Source: Takifugu bimaculatus (Eukaryota; Chordata; Actinopteri; Tetraodontiformes; Tetraodontidae). From it: a DNA stretch of 64,000 nucleotides. This document shows positions 1-14,100 of the stretch, one piece after another (the stretch's first letter is position 1; each line of letters starts with the position of its first letter). A program made the position numbers and the translations under genes. The stretch covers positions 9,218,592 to 9,282,591 of the forward strand of contig CP034991.1 in NCBI GenBank assembly GCA_004026145.2, read 5' to 3'. The notes under the pieces were generated by a model. That model saw only the letters and a program-made list of their open reading frames with translations, was not told the origin of the DNA and did no database searches.

Positions 1-156
1 CAATCCAGGAGGACTTTCTAATTAATATTTCAATAAAGACTTTGTTTTTGGACTTTTTATCACTGCATTTTGCCTGTTTTCGGGTCCTGAAAAAAATCAA
101 CACCTTACACATGGGTGAGTGAATTTAACTAAAATTTAAAGTTAAATTCAACTCTC

Positions 157-571
157 AACATCTTGTCGCGGCAGTAGGTGCGGAAGATGGCCACCCTCTC
201 CTGGTAATCCGTGGGCAGCCGCTGCGCAACAGTTGTCCTTGCGCGTATGGAGAGATGCCGCCTCCTCATAAAGCGAAAACACTAAGATTGCTCGATTGCC
301 ATTTTTAGCCGCATATTCGATGGCCTGCAGTTTAAAAGTAAGCCTCATTCATACACGTCTCGCTTGACCGGCGCCATTTTAGGGGGGTCCTTACGCGTAG
401 GTGTGCCGCTAATCGATTGGCGGAGCGTTTACCGTAGTGCACCCACCAAAGGCGCACAGCAGATTTTGGAACTCAGTCCACACACAAGGCTGCTCCATAC
501 TATAAGGCGCACCGTCGATTTTTGAGAAAATCTCAGTGTTTTAGGTGCGCCTTATAGTCGTGAAATTACGG
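157..571 (-). mobile_element. pogo-like DNA transposon remnant, internally deleted
   Basis: On the minus strand the right end (ending at 571, next to a TA at 572-573) reads CCGTAATTTCACGACTATAA, followed by a GCGCACC-rich subterminal stretch shared with the copies at 3517-4572 and 18663-19901. Behind it lies a degraded N-terminal transposase segment (FKLQAIEYAAKNGNRA) joined to a later segment by a large deletion, so the catalytic domain is missing. The left end is lost. Tc1/mariner superfamily, pogo-like, inferred from the TA target, the end sequence and the Psq-type helix-turn-helix. Confidence 0.7.
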
Positions 572-639
572 TAGCTTTGATATGGTTTACTTAATGTACT
601 TGCATGAATGATGTATGTCTGTTCTCTCCTTTATCTATC

Positions 640-841
640 TTACCTCATTTTCTTAGCTTGCCATGAGCAGGAGGTTCCCCCATAGGAGCCAGGTCCTGCT
701 CAAGGTTTCTTCCTGTTAAAGGGGATGTTTTTTTTGTGTTGTTTGTTGGAGTTAGGGGTCAGGCCCTGGGTATGTGTAAAGAACCTAGAGGCAATTTTTG
801 ATTGTAAAATATGATCTAGAAATAAAGATTCATTGAATTTA
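640..841 (+). mobile_element. 3' tail of an L2-like LINE
   Basis: A severely 5'-truncated LINE end. It shows the recurrent fish L2-like 3' UTR: a GAGCAGGAGG motif, CTCAAGGTTTCTTCCTGTTA, and a terminal AATAAAGATT followed by a short ATTGAATTT-like tail. The same sequence closes the longer copy at 11845-15850. Confidence 0.7.
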
Positions 842-3280
842 TATGATGATTATATTATTGTCTCTGGACTACATAGAATGGTAAATTAAAGGAATACAAT
901 GGGAGATAGGGTAACAAGAGCAAGCAGAGTGGAGCATTACTTGTGCAGTTTAAATGGAATTTGATTGTGAAATGTAAATTGAGTGCAGAAGGAAGGGTTG
1001 AAATGGAAATTTAATCAATCAATCTTTAAATCAGAAATATAGACAATATATAGAAAACAATAAGATTGATCCAAAGATTTATTTGTGTTTATCTGTATTG
1101 TTTTATTTGGGTGTTGATTTTGACCCATCATCACATTAAAGAATCATGTTGACCCAAATTAATTAAATGTTTCCAGTTTGAAAATCTGATAGTCAACCCT
1201 AAAATGCAGAACACTGTATGCAGCAACATGTAATAATATTTATCAATTTCACATTTAATTAAGATAAAGTCCACTGATCATGAACAATTCTCAAAGTGCC
1301 CACAAACTGTCACATATCTACATTCAATCCCTAGGATGTTGACTGATGGTCCTCTCTTCTCATTGGTTGGCCAAGAGAGAATGTCCAGTCAAAAATAAGT
1401 TACCAGACTTCTTCAAAATTCTTTTCTTGTGATGACATCTTCTTGGATGGCTGGTTGGTTAAATGTTAGACAAGTTGACTGTTCTGTGCAAAGCCTAGAA
1501 TAAAGACACAATCAGAGTAAGAGCAAAAAGAGAGACAGAAGATGCAAATTAGTTATAATCTGGTACATTACATCAGATGAAGACATTATATTTGAGTTAC
1601 AACTCAAATATAAATGTCAGTGTCCCCATTAGAGTTAGAGTTAAGTTAAGAGAGCATACAGAGAGACACATCAGACATACATCTCATCAGACCATTGAAA
1701 AAGACTGAAAGATGTGACCCCAAAATATATAAATAACTAGACAATTCCGCAGAAATGGTGAGGGTGTGCCTCACCCTCTGGCTGGTCCCTGCCCCCTCAT
1801 GTCTGCCTGTTGTACCTCTATGTCTACCTATTGCCCCCACCAAGGCAATTGAGTATATGTTGAGCAGTCTCAGTGCCTGCACAATGCCTATGAGCAGCCC
1901 CTCCTATAACCACTGGCTGTGAGTAGCTCCCCCTCCGCCTCGCAAGCAGATTCATGGTTCGAACCCCCTTTTTTTAAACTGCTGATTTGGACCACTTAAC
2001 ACAAGACTTTGAAATACAATCGTGTGAAGTTTCAGAATTTTAGCTGGAGAAACGACGAGTTAAACATGAAGTTTTTGTCAGTTCTGAGCCGTTTTCCCCA
2101 ACTCTGTTTTTGTATTGAGTTAATAGGAGATTTGAGCGGACCAGTCGGCGCTTTTACAGGCTCGTTTTACGAGGGCCCTGGCTAATTAAACGTCCTCAAG
2201 TTTGCAAATTAGTCGAGGCTCGTAGCTACAAAATGATGTAATATTTATGAATCTAGGAGCTTCCGGGATAGCGTTATGGCCATTTGTTTGGGAGATTTTC
2301 GATTTGAATTTTTCTGCTGCTCCGCTCTAGGTCACGTGGTCTCCCACTCTAACTTGAGCTGAAAATGGTCGAGAGGGCATTTCCAGGTGGAAAAGAAATG
2401 CCCCGCAAGGCCTTTCATATTTTACATGGTGACTCAGGACCTCTGTAGTTACGTTTTAAAGTTTGAATGGTCTTTCTATGTGAATGTATGCCGGAGCTAC
2501 GGACCCTTAAACCGGAGGTTAAATTCTATGACCTTTCCAGGCCTCTCCTATTAGGTAACATGGGTTTTTAAAGCCTTGAAAACAAGTATATCTTAGTTTA
2601 TATGTAACTTTAGACGCAGGGCTGAGTGAATTAGAGGAGTGGCTGAGAACAAGTGTAAGAACACATGCTAACGCAGTTAGAAAATCGCCAGTAGCCAGTA
2701 CACCACCATAAGAGCCTGCACAGCAGGGCAGCTGGGTAACTATTTGAAAGAAGCATACCTCAAAACAAAAGTCTCCAATTGTTCACCATCAAGCACTTAA
2801 TGTAACCAAATAAATTTTCTGCTTTCAGTGATACACTTACTGAACAACCAGCTCTCGTCAATGGTAGCTTCATAGTGCAAAATGTAAAAATATCCACACT
2901 ACCCGGAGGGGATGACATTGAGTCCTACCTGAAGCTACCAGCTAAAAGTAAATGTAGATAAAATACAATTATAATACATGTTTGTGTTACACCAACCAAA
3001 AATAAGTTATTAAAATCAATCTGGAGTCCATGTGTGAGTATGTGAAGATGATGTTAGTTTAAGTTTCTCTGGACTTCTTCCTAATATGACTACTGATGAA
3101 ATGCATAGCTGCATGTCTTCCTTCCACCAGTGGTTAATGAGCTGGTGTCCAGCAAACGGCGTGGGCTACATAAATAGGTGGCAGTTTTTTTGTGAGAGAC
3201 ATAGCTTGATTAGGAATCCACCCCACCCTGAATGGAGACACTGCCATGTCTAGAAGTTTAGCACATTCTAATAGTCTTAA
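842..3280. other. intergenic, no gene recognised
   Basis: No supported coding exon. Around 1950-1965 there is GGTTCGAACCCC, which resembles a pol III B box, but no convincing A box or tRNA fold accompanies it. A short open stretch at 2827-2950 has exon-like edges but no recognisable product. Confidence 0.5.
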
Positions 3281-3516
3281 TCAATCAATCAATCATTCAA
3301 TCAATCTTTATTTATATAGCGTCTGTTACTATCAAAATTGTTTCTAGGCGCTTTAGAGAATCCCAGGTCCTGAGCCCCAACAAGCAACAGTGGCAAGGAA
3401 AAACTCCCCTTTAACATGAAGAAACCTTGAGCAAGACCAGGCTCATACAGGGGGACCCTCCTGCTGATGGCGGGCTGGGTAGAGAGAGGAGAAGAGGACA
3501 GGTGGAGGAGAGAATA

Positions 3517-4572
3517 CTGTATTTTCACGACTATAAGGCACACCTAAAACGCTGAGATTTTCTCAAAAATTGACGGTGCGCCTTATAATATGGTGTGCCT
3601 TGTGTGTAGACTGAGTTCCAAAATCTGCTGTGTGTCTTTGGTAGGTGCACTACAGTAAATGCTCCGCCCATCGATTAGCGGCACACCTACGTGTAAGGAC
3701 CCCCTAAAATGGCGCCGTTTAAGCGACACGCGTATGAGACTTACTTTAAACTGCAGGACATCGAATATGCGGCTGAAAATGGCAATCAAGCAGCTGCAAG
3801 ACATTTTAATGTAAATGAGTCCATGGTCAGAGAGTGAACGAAAGTGAGGAAGACGAAGCTGAGTATCCGCGAGAACAAAGCAAGGTGGCCCGAGCTGGAA
3901 GCCTGAGTGGAACTGTTGGTTGTGGAACAGCGAACAACTGGAAGGGTCATCTCTACTGTCACCAAAGGCCAAAGCGATTGCTAAAGAAATGGACATTGAG
4001 CATTTCCAAGGAGGTCCGTCTTGGTGTTTTTGCTTTATGAGGAGGCAGCATCTCTCCATACATGCAAGGACAACTGTTGCGCAGCGGCTGCCCGCGGATT
4101 ACCAGGAGAGGGTGGCCATCTTCCGCACCTACTGCCACGACAAGATAACCGCGCCCAACCACATCTATGTTATGCCACCATGGATTGTAGATGCATGGGC
4201 TATGATACCGTCTTCATGTATTGTAAGGGCTTTCACAAAAGCCGGCATCAACGCTGAAGCGGAACCGGTCGGTGAGTCTGATTCAGATGATGAAGAAGAG
4301 GAATTCGGGATGCTGGACATTGAAATAGCGCAGCTATTTAATTCAGATACAGAAGATGAAAACTTTGATGGTTTTGTGGCAGAAGAATGAATATTTTGTT
4401 CAATAAATGTGTCGAAACTCACTGTTTTACTTCCGTTGTCAATTTTTACTGTATGTTTTAGCATGCGCCTAATAATACGGTGCGCCTTATGTATGTTTTA
4501 AATATAGATATAGCACCCGTAACTGAGACTGCGCCTTTTATTACAGTGCACCTTATGGTCGTGAAAATACGG
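3517..4572 (+). mobile_element. pogo-like DNA transposon, 1056 bp, non-autonomous
   Basis: The inverted ends are CTGTATTTTCACGACTATAA on the left and, read inward from the right, CCGTATTTTCACGACCATAA, bounded by TA at 3515-3516 and 4573-4574. It encodes a Psq-type N-terminus (KRHAYETYFKLQ, then AARHFNVNESMV) and a C-terminal part (3920-4390) ending in an acidic tail (GESDSDDEEEEFG, then FNSDTEDENFDGF). The DDE catalytic domain between them is deleted and the frame is broken. It sits inside the minus-strand L2-like LINE, so it is the younger insertion. Confidence 0.8.
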
Positions 4573-4711
4573 TAGGTAGAGAATATAGAAATACATTATA
4601 TTAATTAAAATAAACTGCCGGTAGAGTTGAGTTGAGTGAGTCAGCTGGGTTGTAGATGAATACGGGGGTGGGGGGGGGGACTACACAAGAAATAATATCA
4701 CTGATCTAATT

Positions 4712-4758
4712 GGAGAGGAGAGGAGAGGAGAGGAGAGGAGAGGAGAGGAGAGGAGAGG
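4712..4758. repeat. GGAGA pentanucleotide repeat
   Basis: A near-perfect tandem run of GGAGA units within the L2-like LINE 3' region. The plus-strand LINE copy has the complementary TCTCC-rich run at about 15558-15605, so the repeat belongs to the LINE family. Confidence 0.9.
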
Positions 4759-4894
4759 AAACCATGACCCAGTGGGGTGACAGAGGCCTTTCAGGTGATC
4801 ATGTTTCTGTGACCCGGCAGCCTCAGCAGCATAACTAAGATGTTAACCTAATTATTAGATGACCCTCTAAATATGATAGTTTGTCTGTCTAGGA

Positions 4895-5650
4895 CAGGGG
4901 TGCTCATTACGTCGATCGCGATCTACCGGTCAATCGCGGAGGTAGTACTGGTCGATCGCGGCGTGACGTTAAAAAATATCAGCCTATCATTCATCCCGTC
5001 ACTTGATTGATATACAGTGGAGCCAGTTAGATGACAACTGAATTTGACCTTCAGGTGACCAATCAAGCGCAAACAACAGTGCTAAGTGCAGCAGAACTTA
5101 CGATGTCAGCCTATCATCAATCCCGATACTTGATTGACTTACAGGGCAACCAGTCAGATGACAACTGAATTTTGACCTTTAGGCTCATGCGCAAACAACG
5201 GCGCTAAGCGCTAAGCTGTTCAGCGCATTACCTCTGATTTTAAGCCAATTAGTTAATATTATGTGTTTTGCAATATTGGCTCATTCGGTTATGCAAGGTA
5301 CATCAACACACATTGTACATACAAAGAATCTTCAATACATTTGAAAATAATTAGATGTTTTGCATTTTTGTGGTGGGTAGATCATTTTAAATTGGTAATT
5401 TTGTAAGTAGCTTGCATGCTGAAAAAAAATGTTTTTTGTCATTACCTTACCTTAAGGTAATGCACAAATTTGCATTGAGCAATAAGGATTCATGTAGTTA
5501 TGCGAAGTACACAAATTTATATGGATCATATAAAGAATTCTCAATATATTTATGAATAAATGTATGTTTTGTAAATTTATAGTAGGTAGATCTTCTTGAC
5601 TTGGTCATTTGAAAAGTAGCTCACATGCTAAAAAAGTGTGGGCACCCCTG
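4895..5650. mobile_element. non-autonomous hAT element with 8-bp target duplication
   Basis: The termini are CAGGGGTGCTCA on the left and TGGGCACCCCTG on the right. The flanking 8-mers GTCTAGGA (4887-4894) and GTCTAAGA (5651-5658) differ at one base and are read as a target-site duplication. There is no coding capacity. The ends and 8-bp duplication are typical of hAT elements. It is nested in the L2-like LINE. Confidence 0.8.
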
Positions 5651-7270
5651 GTCTAAGATAATAACTGGAACGATAGAATTAGTGATAATAAGCTTTTTCA
5701 AAGAGGTATGTTTGAAGATTTTAAGTCTGATCTTAAAAGTAGAGATTGACTCAGCCTCCCGTGCCTGGACTAGGAGCTGATTCCGCAGCAGGGGGGCCTA
5801 GTAGCCTAAATGTTCGGCCCCCCATTCTACCCATCGAGAATCTGGGGACCACAAGTAAACCAGCATTCTGAGAGCGGAGTGGTCTATTGGGACGATAAGG
5901 TGTCACTAGCTCCTCCAGGTAGGATGGAGCTAGGCCTCTGAGGACCTTGTAGGTCAAAAGAAGGGTTTTAAAAATTATTCTAAATTTAACAGGCAGCCAA
6001 TCAAGAGATGCCAGTACAGTAGTAATGTGATCTCTTTTGTCAATACCTGTCAGAACTCTGGCTGCAGCATTTTGGATCACCTGGAGGCTTCTTAAAGAGT
6101 TGTTTGGACACCCTGATAATAAAGAATTACAATAGTCCAGCCTGGAAGTAACAAATGCATGGATTAACTTTTCAGCATCATGCAGCGTCAGTAGTTTCCT
6201 AATCCTTTTGATGTTTCCCAGGTGAAAAAAGGCAATTCTAGAGACTGTTTAATGTGTGACTTGAAGGACAGATTTTGGTCAAAAGTTACTCCTAGATTCC
6301 TCACAGAGAGACTAGATGTTAATGAGATACCATCCAGAGTGATCATGTGATCTAATCTATCCCTGAGAGGTTCAGGACCAAACACCATGACCTCAGTTTT
6401 TCCTGAGTTAAGGAGGAGGAAATTTGAAGACATCCAGGACTTTGTGTCTTTAAGACAGGTCTGAAGCTTCACTAACTTCTCTGTCTCCTCTGGTTTCATG
6501 GATAGATTTAGCTGAGTGTCATCAGCATAACAATGAAAATATATTCCTTGCTGCTGAATAATGTTTCTGAAGGGAAGCATGAACAAGGTGAAAAGGATTG
6601 GTCTAAACCAGTCTAGTGCTGTCCCTGTAATGCCAATCACATGTTCCAGTCTCTGTAACAGGATGCTGTGATCACAGCACTGAGGTCCAGCAGAACCAGC
6701 ATAGAAACCAGTCCATGATCTGAAGCTATAAGAAGATCATTAGTAACTTTAAGAAGTGCTGCGATCAGGCAGTAAATCAGTTTAGGACCTCGTGACGCTA
6801 ACCCTGACGTTAGCCTGCTGTGCTGTGATGAGCTCTAAAGCCTGACTGAAACATCTCAAACAGGCTATTTCTCTGCAGGTGCTCCAGTAACTGAGTCACC
6901 ACCACCTTTTGAGAGCATAAGTCAGAACTAGATCAAGGGTGTGGTTGAAACTATGAGTTGGTTGGTTTATCTGTTGAAGGAAAGCAACTGACTCAAGTAA
7001 TGAAATTAAGCCATTACTAAAGCTGTCATTTACAACGTTTACATGGATGTCTATGTCTGGCCTCCAGAATGCACTTAACTATGGTAGCTAGAGTCGGCTT
7101 CACATAGTGCAAAACAGAGTCGCCAATTACCAGATTTGGTTTCTCAGCGGGTGTGTCGCTAAGTGGGGAAAAATGGTTAGCCACAGGAAGCGGTAATCCA
7201 TGAAAAATCAGAGCTGGGGCCAGAACGCAGAACTACAGTCATACACACTTCTCTGCACCTCCATTAAAAC

Positions 7271-8170
7271 AGTTGCAATGACAATATATTATAGAAACTG
7301 TTTCTGCCCACTAATTTTCTAAGCACTTAAAACCATGAAGGGAAGTCACTCAAAACAATGTTATAAAATTAACACAACCACTGTAGTATCTCAACAGATC
7401 TACATTATAAGAAAAATAAATGTGGCCTCTTAAACATCAGCTCTCTGCCCTCTAAGGCTGTTCTGATAAAGACATGATATTGGACTTTGATATAGATTTA
7501 TTTTGCCCAACTGAAAGCATATTTTAATATTCACATTGGCAAGGAAAATGACTTAGCATTGTATTCACTCATTATTTGACTCGATGGGGTTTTGCCGACT
7601 CAACAGGTACATTGACAGCCTTGATTTGGTCCTTACATATGGTATTGAATTTGAAAATTGACAGTCCTTCAAACTTCTATTTTCACCGACCAGAAAAACC
7701 CGATAGACTGCTGCCTCTGTGACCTGGCCCCAGTTCAAAGTGGTTTAGTGAATTGTGGTCTGAAATGTAAGCAAGCAGAAGGCACAGCTGCCTCATTAGA
7801 TTAGACGAGAGGACAGGCTCACCGAGGAGTCAAGTTCCTTCAGATGAAGATGTTCTAGTGTCTAACCAGAGAGACTCAATCTTGACATGCTTCTGCAAGT
7901 TTTAGGGGGCAAGACTGTTATTTATTCCACATTTGATTTCATTGTAAACAGGTCCTATTTAAGTAACTTTTACATCCAGCAGGTGTGGCAGTAATCAGGT
8001 CTTGCTGTGTACAGTTAGCCATCTGCAGTCATTGCTTAATGGAATACATTAACCTACACCAAAAGAATAACCTATAGATATAAAGTATTCAAAAAAAGAT
8101 TATTTAAAAAGGGTTCAGAAAATAAAGATTGCATGTTTCACTTTTAATATTTGTTAATACTGCATGGAGA
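7271..8170. other. fnbp1 3' flank, nothing recognised
   Basis: AT-rich sequence downstream of the fnbp1 stop codon (minus strand). It presumably includes the fnbp1 3' UTR, but no single poly(A) signal can be chosen with confidence. Confidence 0.4.
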
Positions 8171-11100
8171 TCATATGTAAGTCACTCCACCTTTTGTGCT
8201 GCTCTCCAGGAAAACTTTGATATATGATGTAGGGACGTAGCCTTCTTCCTCCAAATTCCTCCGCACTCTTGTCCAACCATCACCTTTGTCTTCTTCCACT
8301 ACAGAAAGTAGTTCTCCTTCCACCATTGACAAAGTTCCCTCAGTCTGACCTGCAGAGACATGACATGAACGCGACAATTATTTTTTAGGACTGCACCTTT
8401 AACCAGGTATTAAAACATCAAACGCGTCTCCCACTCCAGGCTTTAAAGAGTCAGTGAGGCAGCTTTTCCAATAGAATGTACATTTACAGTAAATATGTAC
8501 ATTTATAGTAAGAGTGAACAGTTTTTCTTCATCCATGGACAAACTCTTACAATTCAACAAAATTTCTGTCAATATTCATATCAATTCCCATGACTTTAAT
8601 ATAAATAATATAAATGTCAAACCAATTTGTCATGCCATTAATGGAAATGAATGGTTTAATTTAATTAAATCACAGAGTGTGCCAGTGCATTTAAACTATA
8701 AACCAATACATCAGGACATTTTTCATCACATTTGCAAATAAATCAAGTTTTATGAACATAACAGAGTAGAATGGAAAAATTGGACCTTTACAGGCACCTT
8801 TACAATTAGTTTCTTCTTTTAAAAAGTCAAAGTTCAGACCAAATTTTAGTTTCATTTCTTGAAACAACTTCCAGGCTTTCTAAAAACTTATAATGATGCT
8901 TATACTTGTGTATGTCAACAAATTATAATGTCAAAAAGTTGATTTATTTCAGTTTGTCATACCTGATTTCACTTCCCTGTTGACTGTGCACCTACATATT
9001 CATTTGTGGTGCTTAAGGTAATATAAACAAGCGAGCAAAGAAGTTACCCTGTTTGGTACCCTGTGCTGCTTTTGGTACTCTGTGCTACTTTTGGGTCCTT
9101 TTTCATGAAATACAGCTTACTCCATTCAAAAAGGTAAAGTTTATATGTTCTATAGATTCATTATACCATTATACATAGACTGATATTTTTTCAAGTTTGT
9201 CTCTTTTAATTCTGATTATTATGGCTAAAGCCCAAATTCAGTGCCCAAGAGATTTAAAAAATTTTTTTTTTTTTTAAACAGCTGTAAAGGTTTACTGAGC
9301 TACAAAATAGTCCATTTAGTTTAGGAGGCTTCACCAACATGAAGACTACAGGCCTGATAGTTGTCCAGGAGACCATCATTGATGCCCTGAACCAGGAGGA
9401 CCAGACATCAAAGGGTGAAAAAGCTGCTGTTCTCGGAGAGCTACATCCAAGCACATTCATGGAAAGTTAAACTTTTAAGGCCAATCTCAGAGCTCAGTCT
9501 GCATGTGAACTGTTTTGTCATTGTTGAAAGTCACCCAGAAAGTATGTGGCAGTTCCCACAGATGATCAATGATTTTACAGTATCCGCATAAATGCCTAAC
9601 CCTAACCCCCATAGTCTCATCTAGAGGTTCTCCGTTGCTTTCTTTGCTCACTTCTCCACATGTCCCCACCACAGGTTTAGAAAGTTTAGTAGGAATCGTT
9701 TCAACCATGTGGCTCAGTGAAGTGTGGATAGGCAGAAGTTACTGAAGGTGGTGTAAGGAGTAGAAAGTGTTAAAGTATAGGATGTTTCCAGGAAGGAAAA
9801 AATTGCCAGATCATTTATATCATTACACCAGCTGCTGTTGATGTAGAAACAAATGCCACCACTGAGTTTTGCTGGAGAATTGCACTGGAATCTGTCCAAC
9901 TACAGGGTGGAGTCCAGCATGCTTTCTTCCATCCATGTCTCCATAATGGCAGTGATATGACATGACATCTTGGATCGATTGAATTAAGCTTTTTTATTAG
10001 CCGTAAGCTATAGTATCTGAGTTTAAGTAAACACTTGAAATATGTATTTGGATTAAATACATGCAAATATTTTGATTAAATTTCTGAAATCAATCAACTT
10101 TTGAGGATATAATAATTTATTGAGATACACCTATTTTGAGCAATAGCTTCATTAGAATGTTGGTGGTCATGTTGGAATATATAAAACCTCATCAACCTCA
10201 CACATATCTATGCTAAATATAAAGCAATTAAAATAAATAAATACCCTGAAAGGGATAAAGAGATTTGCAGGTCCCAATGCTTGGTAAAAGATCATCATCA
10301 AACTCATCATCAAACTCAGAAGTTTGAGACTTAAAGTGAAGCTCTGAACTGCCATGGTCTTCAGTATAACTGCCGTCGGGACTAAGAGACAAAGAAACAG
10401 ACAGAAATCATCACCATGGCAGTGGGTTGCACTGCATCAAATTCCTATGGGTTGAGGGATGATTGGAGATATTATTGATTCATAGTAGTTTTAAAGCTTA
10501 TGGTTGATTATGAATGATTCTATTTTTTTACAACAAATCAGAACATTTTTTGGTTTGATACTTAACCTGAAATGCATATCTAACCAAATTCTTATTGCTA
10601 ATTTTAAGGAATACAAGATGAACACATCTCATTTCCAAATGAGTCATAGTTGTGTTGAAAAAAACAACAACTATTTGACCCTCAGTTTAAGCATTTGGAA
10701 TAAGCTCCAACACCCTCATCATGTCTCTGCAAGGGAAATAGTAAAGACAAGAAAACAAAACAAAGACCAGACCCCAGAAAGGCAAAAGCAGACTCATCCT
10801 TCTTGAGCCATTAGGTACCTCTCTCTGCTAGCTGGATGGTGGTTCTCCAGCTGTTTCAGGCTGCTGCCTCCTGATGCATTTAGGGCACAACCTCGACTAT
10901 GTCTCCTGGTGCCATTTTCAGACAGTCTGTTGTCAGTTTCCTTCAGCCACGCCTGGGTATACAAGCAGAGACAACAGGCTTGTTAACACATTGTTGTATG
11001 TTTATTGTACACTGCATATTGTGTGCATTTGTGATATAAACCTGGTTTTTCTTTAGTTCGTTATCCAGTTTTTGAAGAATCTGTTTCACTTCTTCCAGTC

Positions 11101-14100
11101 GAGGCTCCAAACTGTCAGCATCACCCATCTGAGGACTTTGTTCATATACCTCCTTCATCTTTAACAGAGCATCCCTGAAAACACACACACACACATTCCA
11201 TTCAACTCCTTATAGCTGTTACACCTATTATTTAAATAAGAGAAGCGCAACCGACACCATAATCATTCCTTTCAGGTTAACAAAGGATGGCAAGCATAAT
11301 CAAGAAAGACGCAGGGTGCTTTATTTGCTAAAATGGGACCAAACCCTGGATTGTCAATAATCAAATAGCAAATCAACACAAGCATTAAACGCTATAATAC
11401 AAAACCCAATAGTGTAATAATGAAACCAAACGAACGAAAATTAAAAAGAGTCACAAAAGCACAAGAAAAGGGGTTAATGACATCAAAAACTGACCTGTAA
11501 AATGAAGAGAGCAGGTGTAGACATGCAGCAAGAACCAATCAGATCAGAGAAACCTGCCAGGTGATCATGTTTCCATACTCCGGCAGCCTTGGCCTTATGC
11601 ATTTGTTACTTTGGCCTTAACTAAATATGCTAAAGGTGACACTGCTGCTGTTCCAATTATGAGCATTAAATTAGCTACAACAATGATTCTTGCTACACAA
11701 TAGTTAAGGAGTCAGCCTCCTGTATCAGGGAACGTGTTCCACAACAGGGAAACTAATAGCTACAGGACATGTTCAAGGGAGCCAATCTGAGAGCCACTGG
11801 ACTTTGAAGAATACATTTTACTTTCACAATTTCCAAAAAAAGGTCTAGAGCCGACTCTAGCGACCATAGTTAAGTGCATTCCGGGGGCCAGAGCGGGCGA
11901 CATAGAAAACAATCTAAAGCTTCTGGCGAGAAGTAAACGTAAATTTGGTAAAGTTATTATTCACGTTGGAGCAAACTGACACCCGCCTTCAGTCAGTCGG
12001 AGGTCACCAAAATTAACATAGAGTCGTGTGCAACTACACAAAAATGATGTCGGACTCCGTAGCATTCTCTGGTCCCCTCCCCAATCTGGCCAGCGATTAA
12101 ATGTTTAGTCGCATGTCGTCGCTTCATCACTGGCTGTCACGGTGGTGCCCCGAAAACCAGGTGTCCTTTAGAGACAATTGGAAGAGTTTTGGGGGAAAAC
12201 CTGGTCTAATTAGGAGAGACGGTGTCCATCCCACATGGGATGGTGCCTCTCTCATTTCTAGTAACTTGGCTAATTTTATTAGACCCAAAGTGACCTGACA
12301 AACCAGGGTCCAGACCAGGATGCAGAGTTGTAGTCTGCTTCCATAGAACCCTCATCCACCAACAATAACATATTTAACACTATAGAGGTAGTCTCTGTTC
12401 CACGGTTCCACGGTTAAAAGTTCATCAAGCACAGAGCAGGGGAGCGGTCAATCACCATAATCATATCAAAATTAATACCAAAGCACAAGTTGGGAAAACT
12501 ACTATCACAATTAAGTGTGGACTGTTAAATATTAGATCTATTTTGTGTAAATCCCTGTTAGTGCATGACCTGATAGCGGATCATCACATTGATTTATTTT
12601 GTCTTACTGAGGCTTCAGGAGGAGGAGTATGTAAGCTTAAATGAATCTACTCCTCCTACCTATCTTAATTATCATATTCCTCATGTTACTGGTCGAGGAG
12701 GGGGAGTGGCAGCAATCTATCACTCCAAGTTATTAATTAATCCTAGACCAAAACATGGCTCCAGTTCATTTGAAAGCCTGACTCTTAGCATCACCCATCT
12801 AAACTGGAAGACAGAAAAGCCACTTTTGTTTCTAGTTCTATATCGGCCCCCTGCTGGGCCACATTCAGAGTTCCTATCTGAGTTCTCTGATTTCTGATCT
12901 GACTTGGTCCTGAGAACAGACAAAGTCATTATCACTTGGAGACTTTAATATCCATGTTGACGTTGTAAATGACAGCTTTAGAAATGGCTTAATTTCATTA
13001 CTTGAGTCAGTTGGTTTCCTCCAGCAGATAAACTAACCAACTCATAGCTTAAACCATACCCTTGATCTAGTTCTGACTTACAGTGTTGAGGTAGAACATG
13101 TGTCACTGCTCCCTCAGAACCCACTCCTGTCAGATCATTCATTGATCACTTTTACATTTATGATTAAGGATTCTTCTATCCTCAGAACACAGTCTGACTA
13201 TAGCAGATGTCTTTCAGATAATGCTGTAGCTAAGTTTAAGGAAGCAATCCCTGTGCTAATCCCAGGACCACCGTGTGTTTCCCCAGGGATCAATCATTAT
13301 AATCTTAGCCCTGCTGAGGTTGACTCTATTGCTGAAGGTGCAGCAACCTCACTGAGAATCACGCTTGATTCTGTTGCCGCCCTGAAAAAGAAAATAGTAA
13401 ATCAGAGGAGGCGTGCCCCGTGGTATAATTCACATATCCGGACCCTCAAGCAGAAAGTGCGCAGACTAGAAAGGAAGTGGCATTCTTGTAAAATAGACAG
13501 CTATCATGTAGCCTGGAAAGATTGTCTATTAGTTTACAAAAGGGCCCTCCGTAAGGCTAGAACAGCAGTACTTTTCTTCTTTAATTGAAGAAAACAAGAA
13601 CAACCCCAGGTTTCTTTTCAGCACCTGTGGCCAAATTAACCAAGAGTCACAGTGTTTTAGATCCATGTATTCCTTCTTCCCTTAGTGGTGAAGATTTCAT
13701 GAGCTTCTTCACTGATAAAGTTCTAGCTATCAGAGAAAAAGCTAACCAGGCCATCCCAACAACTGGACCATCACCAGATGTGCTGACTGTGGGGACATAC
13801 AGGGTCTCCAACGAGCCCTTAAACTCCTTCAGTCCTATATATTTTTCTGAGGCATCATCGCTAATTCAGAAAGCCAAGTCGACCATGTGTCTTTTAGATC
13901 CCATCCCAACACACCTGTTGAAGGATGTTTTACCATTGATAGGCAGATCTTTCCTGGACCAGATCAATTGTTCTTTAGTGACAGGTTATGTACCCCTGGT
14001 CCTACTAAGGTGGCAGTGATTAAGCCGTTGCTTAAAAAACCATCACTGGATCCTGATGTGTTAGCAAACTATAGGCCGATATCCAACCTTCCTTTTATCT

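Larger units (their letters stand above)
3283..7270 (-). mobile_element. L2-like LINE, degenerate, with nested insertions
   Basis: The minus strand carries the 3' UTR and tail (3283-3510), the C-terminal reverse-transcriptase region (5751-6080, QNAAARVLTGIDKRDHIT and LDWLPVKFRI) and the RT active-site region with YADDTQ (about 6500-6545). Upstream pieces with large deletions reach about 7270. It is interrupted by a pogo-like element (3517-4572) and a hAT-type element (4895-5650). Frameshifts and deletions mean no functional ORF. It matches the plus-strand copy at 11845-15850, so the family is present at least twice. Confidence 0.75.

Noticed and set aside
2827..2950. Exon-like stretch (DTLTEQPALVNGSFIV, then GGDDIESYLKL) bordered by AG and GT
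   Set aside because: There is no partner exon and no recognised family; it may be a gag remnant, but this is too weak to annotate.
4712..4758. Direct repeats as a CRISPR-like array
   Set aside because: A simple pentanucleotide repeat without spacers, in a vertebrate LINE.
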